Below are positions 6,100 to 8,482 of a stretch of 8,482 nucleotides of DNA, piece after piece (positions within the stretch are counted from its first letter, which is position 1; each line of letters begins with the position of its first letter). The translations under genes and the position numbers were made by a program. Where the stretch lies: contig JAUNAY010000050.1 in the NCBI GenBank assembly GCA_030527385.1, positions 1 through 8,482 on the forward strand, in the 5' to 3' direction. The DNA is from Fusobacterium sp. Its GTDB lineage: Bacteria > Fusobacteriota > Fusobacteriia > Fusobacteriales > Fusobacteriaceae. The notes beneath the pieces are model-generated. The model did not search any database, was not told the origin of the DNA, and worked only from the letters and a program-made list of their open reading frames with translations.

Positions 6100-7404
6100 A
6101 TGGTATTAACAACAGCGTTAATTATGTTTAGTGTACTAGTTGTGACACTACTTCTTGGATTTCCAATTGCAATAAGTATTGGGTTATCTTCAATACTTGC
6201 AATACTTCCATCACTAGCCCTAGATAATACTCTTGTAACAGGGGCTCAAAGAATATTTTCAGGAATTTCAAACTTTACATTGATAGCTATTCCATTTTTC
6301 ATTTTAGCAGGAAATATTATGAACCAAGGTGGTATAGCAAAAAAAGTAGTTGCATTTGCTCAATCTTTAACTGGTAGAGTACCTGGATCATTAATGCAAA
6401 CAAATGTACTTGCAAATATGATGTTTGGAGCTATTTCTGGATCTTCAGTAGCAGCTTGTGCAGCTATGGGAGGAATTTTGTTACCAATGGAAGAGGAAGA
6501 GGGATATGATAAAAAATTAGGTGCAACAGTTAATATTGCAACAGCACCAACAGGACTTCTTATTCCACCTTCAAACTCTTTAATTGTATACTCACTTGTA
6601 AGTGGAGGAACATCAGTAGCAGCTTTATTTATGGCTGGATACATTCCTGGAATTTTATGGGGAATAGGTTGTATGATTTTAACTTTCTTCCTTGCAAAAA
6701 GCAGAGGAATGAAAGGAAAAACTGGAGTTAAATTTAAAGTTGTAGTTTCAACTTTCTTAGATGCTTTACCATCATTAGCTTTAATAGTAATTGTTATTGG
6801 TGGAATAATCAGAGGAATATTTACACCAACTGAAGGATCAGTAGTAGCAGTTGTTTATACTCTTCTTCTATCAATGCTTTTTTATAGAACTATTGATTTT
6901 AAAGGGTTAATTAAAATATTTGAAGAAAGTGCTAAGATGACAGGGGTAATTGTATTCCTTATTGGAGTATCAACTATTATGTCTTGGGTAATGGCATTTA
7001 CAGGTGTACCTCAAGCAATTTCAAGTTTAATTTTAGGAATGACTGAAAATAAATTTGTTATTTTACTATTAATGAACCTATTATTACTATTCATAGGAAC
7101 ATTTATGGACGTAACACCAGCTATTTTAATATTTACTCCAATCTTCCTTCCAATAGTAAAATCTTTTGGAATGAGTCCTATTCAATTTGGTATTATAATA
7201 GTATTTAACCTATGTATAGGAAATATTACTCCACCAGTTGGAAATACTCTATTTGTTGGAGTAAAGGTTGGTAACTTAAAGATAGAAGATGTTATGAGAG
7301 AATTAATTAAATATTATGCAGTAATAATCCTTGTTTTAATGTTAGTAACATATTTACCACAGCTTTCAATGTATCTACCTATGGTAAGTGGATTAGCTAA
7401 GTAA
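6100..7404 (+). CDS. dctM: TRAP transporter large membrane subunit DctM
   Basis: This is the large permease subunit, which drives substrate uptake using an ion gradient, commonly sodium. The 434-residue protein is strongly hydrophobic throughout, with roughly a dozen membrane segments, and has the usual family length. Conserved motifs include FAGISGSS-like ISGSSVAACAAMGG (112-125), the first re-entrant-loop motif APTGLLIPPSNS (149-160) and the second, GNITPPVGNTLFV (374-386). Both P-P motifs lie in the substrate/ion-binding scaffold. It starts 4 bp after dctQ, with AAGGAGG at 6084-6090 inside the end of dctQ. It is the last gene of the operon, and a terminator follows 25 bp later. Specificity is inferred from the adjacent glucuronate enzymes. 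Confidence 0.95.
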   Translation: MVLTTALIMFSVLVVTLLLGFPIAISIGLSSILAILPSLALDNTLVTGAQRIFSGISNFTLIAIPFFILAGNIMNQGGIAKKVVAFAQSLTGRVPGSLMQTNVLANMMFGAISGSSVAACAAMGGILLPMEEEEGYDKKLGATVNIATAPTGLLIPPSNSLIVYSLVSGGTSVAALFMAGYIPGILWGIGCMILTFFLAKSRGMKGKTGVKFKVVVSTFLDALPSLALIVIVIGGIIRGIFTPTEGSVVAVVYTLLLSMLFYRTIDFKGLIKIFEESAKMTGVIVFLIGVSTIMSWVMAFTGVPQAISSLILGMTENKFVILLLMNLLLLFIGTFMDVTPAILIFTPIFLPIVKSFGMSPIQFGIIIVFNLCIGNITPPVGNTLFVGVKVGNLKIEDVMRELIKYYAVIILVLMLVTYLPQLSMYLPMVSGLAK

Positions 7405-7429
7405 AAGTGTTAATAATATAAATATATAG

Positions 7430-7468
7430 ATGCTGGAGAGTATTCCCCTTTACACTCTCCAGCATTTT
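7430..7468 (+). terminator. Terminator of the uxaC-dctM operon
   Basis: A perfect 12-bp stem is formed by ATGCTGGAGAGT (7430-7441) and ACTCTCCAGCAT (7454-7465), with a 12-nt loop and a short T run (7465-7468) followed by further T-rich sequence. It lies 25 bp after the dctM stop codon. The T-tract is weaker than at the other terminators, but the stem is the most GC-rich hairpin in the window. Confidence 0.82.
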
Positions 7469-7481
7469 ATATTATTTAGAT

Positions 7482-7510
7482 AAAAAAAGTGTTGATATAT
7501 TATCAATACT
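7482..7510 (-). terminator. Terminator of the minus-strand phosphodiesterase gene
   Basis: Read on the minus strand, AGTATTGATA (7510-7501), a 3-nt loop and TATCAACACT (7497-7488) form a 10-position stem with one A-C mismatch. The stem runs straight into seven T (7488-7482). It starts 18 bp beyond the ugpQ-like stop codon. The two operons converge here, and each has its own hairpin within an 80-bp stretch. Confidence 0.72.
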
Positions 7511-7528
7511 CAAAATAGAAGTTATATT

Positions 7529-8254
7529 TTATTGCGCATCTAAAATTCTCTTAGTTAAATCTGGAAAATTTCCAATTAGTATGTCTACTTTTTTAGAAAT
7601 TAAATCTCTTATTTCATCTTCTTTGTTTACTGTCCACGTATTAATTTCAATGCCAAAAGTTTTAAGACTTTTAACTATGTCAGGAGTTAAAATTGCAAAA
7701 TGTGGGTGGTAACACTCTATGCAATTGTCTTTAGTATATTTTCCAGGATTTAGAATCCACGTTTCTGTGAGAAATCCACATTTAATATTAGGAGCTAAGG
7801 CTTTCATTCTTAAAACACTATAATGATTAAAACTAGAGATTATTACTCTATCTTCAAGTTTAAACTCTTTAATCAGATTAAAAACTTTTTCTTCAATTCC
7901 AACATATTCAAATATGCCAGTTTTTAATTCTATATTAGTAATAATATTTGTTCCTTTTATAAGATTAAAATATTCTCGTAAAGTTGGAATTTTGTTAAAT
8001 CCAAATTTTCCAGTATAAATATATGAAGCATCAAATTCTTTTAATTGATCATAAGTGTAATCTACAACCAATCCTTTTCCATTGGTTGTTCTATCAATAG
8101 ATTCATCGTGAATAATTACTATTTCGCCATCTTTTGTTAGTTGGACATCAAGCTCAATACCATCGGCTTGGACTTCTATTGCTTTTTGAAAAGCTAATAG
8201 AGTATTTTCGGGATATTTTCCACTAAAACCTCTATGAGCAAAATTTTTAATCAT
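7529..8254 (-). CDS. ugpQ: Glycerophosphodiester phosphodiesterase (UgpQ-like)
   Basis: The predicted role (EC 3.1.4.46) is hydrolysis of glycerophosphodiesters, released from phospholipids, to glycerol-3-phosphate and an alcohol. The 241-residue protein is a single GDPD TIM-barrel domain with no signal peptide or membrane segment, so it is probably cytoplasmic like E. coli UgpQ (247 residues). Catalytic and metal-binding motifs are intact: H7-R8-G9, E16-N17 (YPENTLLAF), E34 and D36 (DGIELDVQLTKDG), H49 (IIHDESIDRTTNG) and the later NIELKT strand. The ATG at 8254 has an AAGGTGA site (8265-8259) 4 nt upstream. The gene follows an ABC-transporter ATPase after 72 bp on the same strand, the ugpC-ugpQ order known from ugp operons, which supports the symbol. 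A general GlpQ-type assignment is the alternative. Confidence 0.92.
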   Translation of the reverse strand: MIKNFAHRGFSGKYPENTLLAFQKAIEVQADGIELDVQLTKDGEIVIIHDESIDRTTNGKGLVVDYTYDQLKEFDASYIYTGKFGFNKIPTLREYFNLIKGTNIITNIELKTGIFEYVGIEEKVFNLIKEFKLEDRVIISSFNHYSVLRMKALAPNIKCGFLTETWILNPGKYTKDNCIECYHPHFAILTPDIVKSLKTFGIEINTWTVNKEDEIRDLISKKVDILIGNFPDLTKRILDAQ

Positions 8255-8287
8255 AAAATCACCTTTAAATATTTAAAATCATATAAC

Positions 8288-8316
8288 ATTATAAATCTTA
8301 ATCTGTTAAAATTCAA
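8288..8316 (-). promoter_or_regulatory. Possible internal promoter for the phosphodiesterase gene
   Basis: On the minus strand TTGAAT (8316-8311, four of six consensus bases) and a perfect TATAAT (8293-8288) are separated by 17 bp, all inside the 72-bp gap before the gene. Transcription would start near 8281, giving a leader of about 26 nt. In DNA this AT-rich such matches arise by chance, so this is a candidate only; the gene may simply be co-transcribed with the upstream ATPase gene. Confidence 0.42.
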
Positions 8317-8326
8317 TTGGTTGAGA

Positions 8327-8482
8327 TTATAAAGTTATATTTTCTTCAGTTTCAACATCAAATATATGAACTCTTTCACTATTAAAATAAAATGTTCCTG
8401 TCTCTCCATAAGTTAAACTTAAACTTTTTCTAGCTTCTATTCTTGAAACAAAATTATAACCATCTATTGAAAAATGTAAAAA
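8327..8482 (-). CDS. ugpC: ABC transporter ATP-binding protein, C-terminal fragment (UgpC/MalK type; 5' part outside window)
   Basis: A minus-strand frame is open from the window edge to a TAA at 8329-8327, giving 51 residues. It reads FLHFSIDGYNFVSRIEARKS..., then LTYGETGTFYFNSERVHIFD and VETEENITL. The ending resembles the C-terminal regulatory (TOBE/OB-fold) domain of sugar and glycerol-phosphate ABC ATPases. In these a G-x-(F/V)-x-(F/V) strand leads to 'VH-(L/I)-FD-x-ET-(G/E)' just before the stop. The nucleotide-binding domain is outside the window. The downstream ugpQ-like gene makes UgpC, part of a glycerol-3-phosphate importer, the most likely identity, but MsmK- or MalK-type ATPases share this tail. 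Confidence 0.72.
   Translation of the reverse strand, partial: FLHFSIDGYNFVSRIEARKSLSLTYGETGTFYFNSERVHIFDVETEENITL

Noticed and set aside
6360..6644. Minus-strand open frame inside dctM
   Set aside because: It is antisense to the conserved GSS and IPPS motifs of DctM and has no start context or domain.
8264..8277. Palindrome TTTAAATATTTAAA upstream of the phosphodiesterase gene
   Set aside because: It contains only A and T, so symmetry of this length is common by chance in this DNA. It also abuts the ribosome binding site without a promoter nearby that it would clearly control.
1..8482. CRISPR arrays, tRNA or rRNA genes, insertion sequences, toxin-antitoxin or phage genes
   Set aside because: No repeat-spacer pattern, cloverleaf, transposase, terminal inverted repeats or defence-type domain was seen. 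All substantial open sequence is accounted for by metabolic and transport genes.

Overview
The window comes from an AT-rich bacterial genome with strong AAGGAGG-type ribosome binding sites, AGA-dominated arginine codons and short intergenic gaps. Together with a TRAP transporter wired to hexuronate catabolism, this suggests a Fusobacterium/Cetobacterium-like organism or a low-GC Firmicute. That assignment is an inference; there is no rRNA or other taxonomic marker here. The content is a sugar-acid utilisation operon flanked by two truncated genes, and it looks like ordinary metabolic DNA rather than a defence or mobile region.

Layout. (1) 1-239, plus strand: the C-terminal end of an AraC-family regulator, cut by the window edge, followed by a strong hairpin terminator (241-273). 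(2) 240-472: a 233-bp regulatory region with a good sigma-70-type promoter (TTGACA, 17 bp, TATTAT). A perfect 20-bp palindrome overlaps its -10 and start-site region and is probably a GntR/UxuR-like operator. (3) 473-7404, plus strand: six tightly packed genes, uxaC-uxuA-uxuB-dctP-dctQ-dctM, with gaps of 26 bp or less and a 1-bp overlap between dctP and dctQ, closed by a hairpin at 7430-7468. (4) 7482-8482, minus strand: a glycerophosphodiester phosphodiesterase gene (ugpQ-like) with its own terminator. It is preceded by the last 51 codons of an ABC-transporter ATPase (UgpC/MalK type), cut by the right window edge.

How the genes work together. DctPQM is predicted to import a free hexuronate, most likely D-glucuronate. 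UxaC isomerises it to D-fructuronate, UxuB reduces that to D-mannonate, and UxuA dehydrates mannonate to 2-keto-3-deoxygluconate (KDG). The KDG kinase and aldolase (kdgK, kdgA/eda) are not in the window and must lie elsewhere if the pathway is complete. The galacturonate-branch genes uxaA and uxaB are also absent. The minus-strand pair resembles the end of a ugp operon (glycerol-3-phosphate/glycerophosphodiester uptake and hydrolysis) and is separate from the uronate operon.
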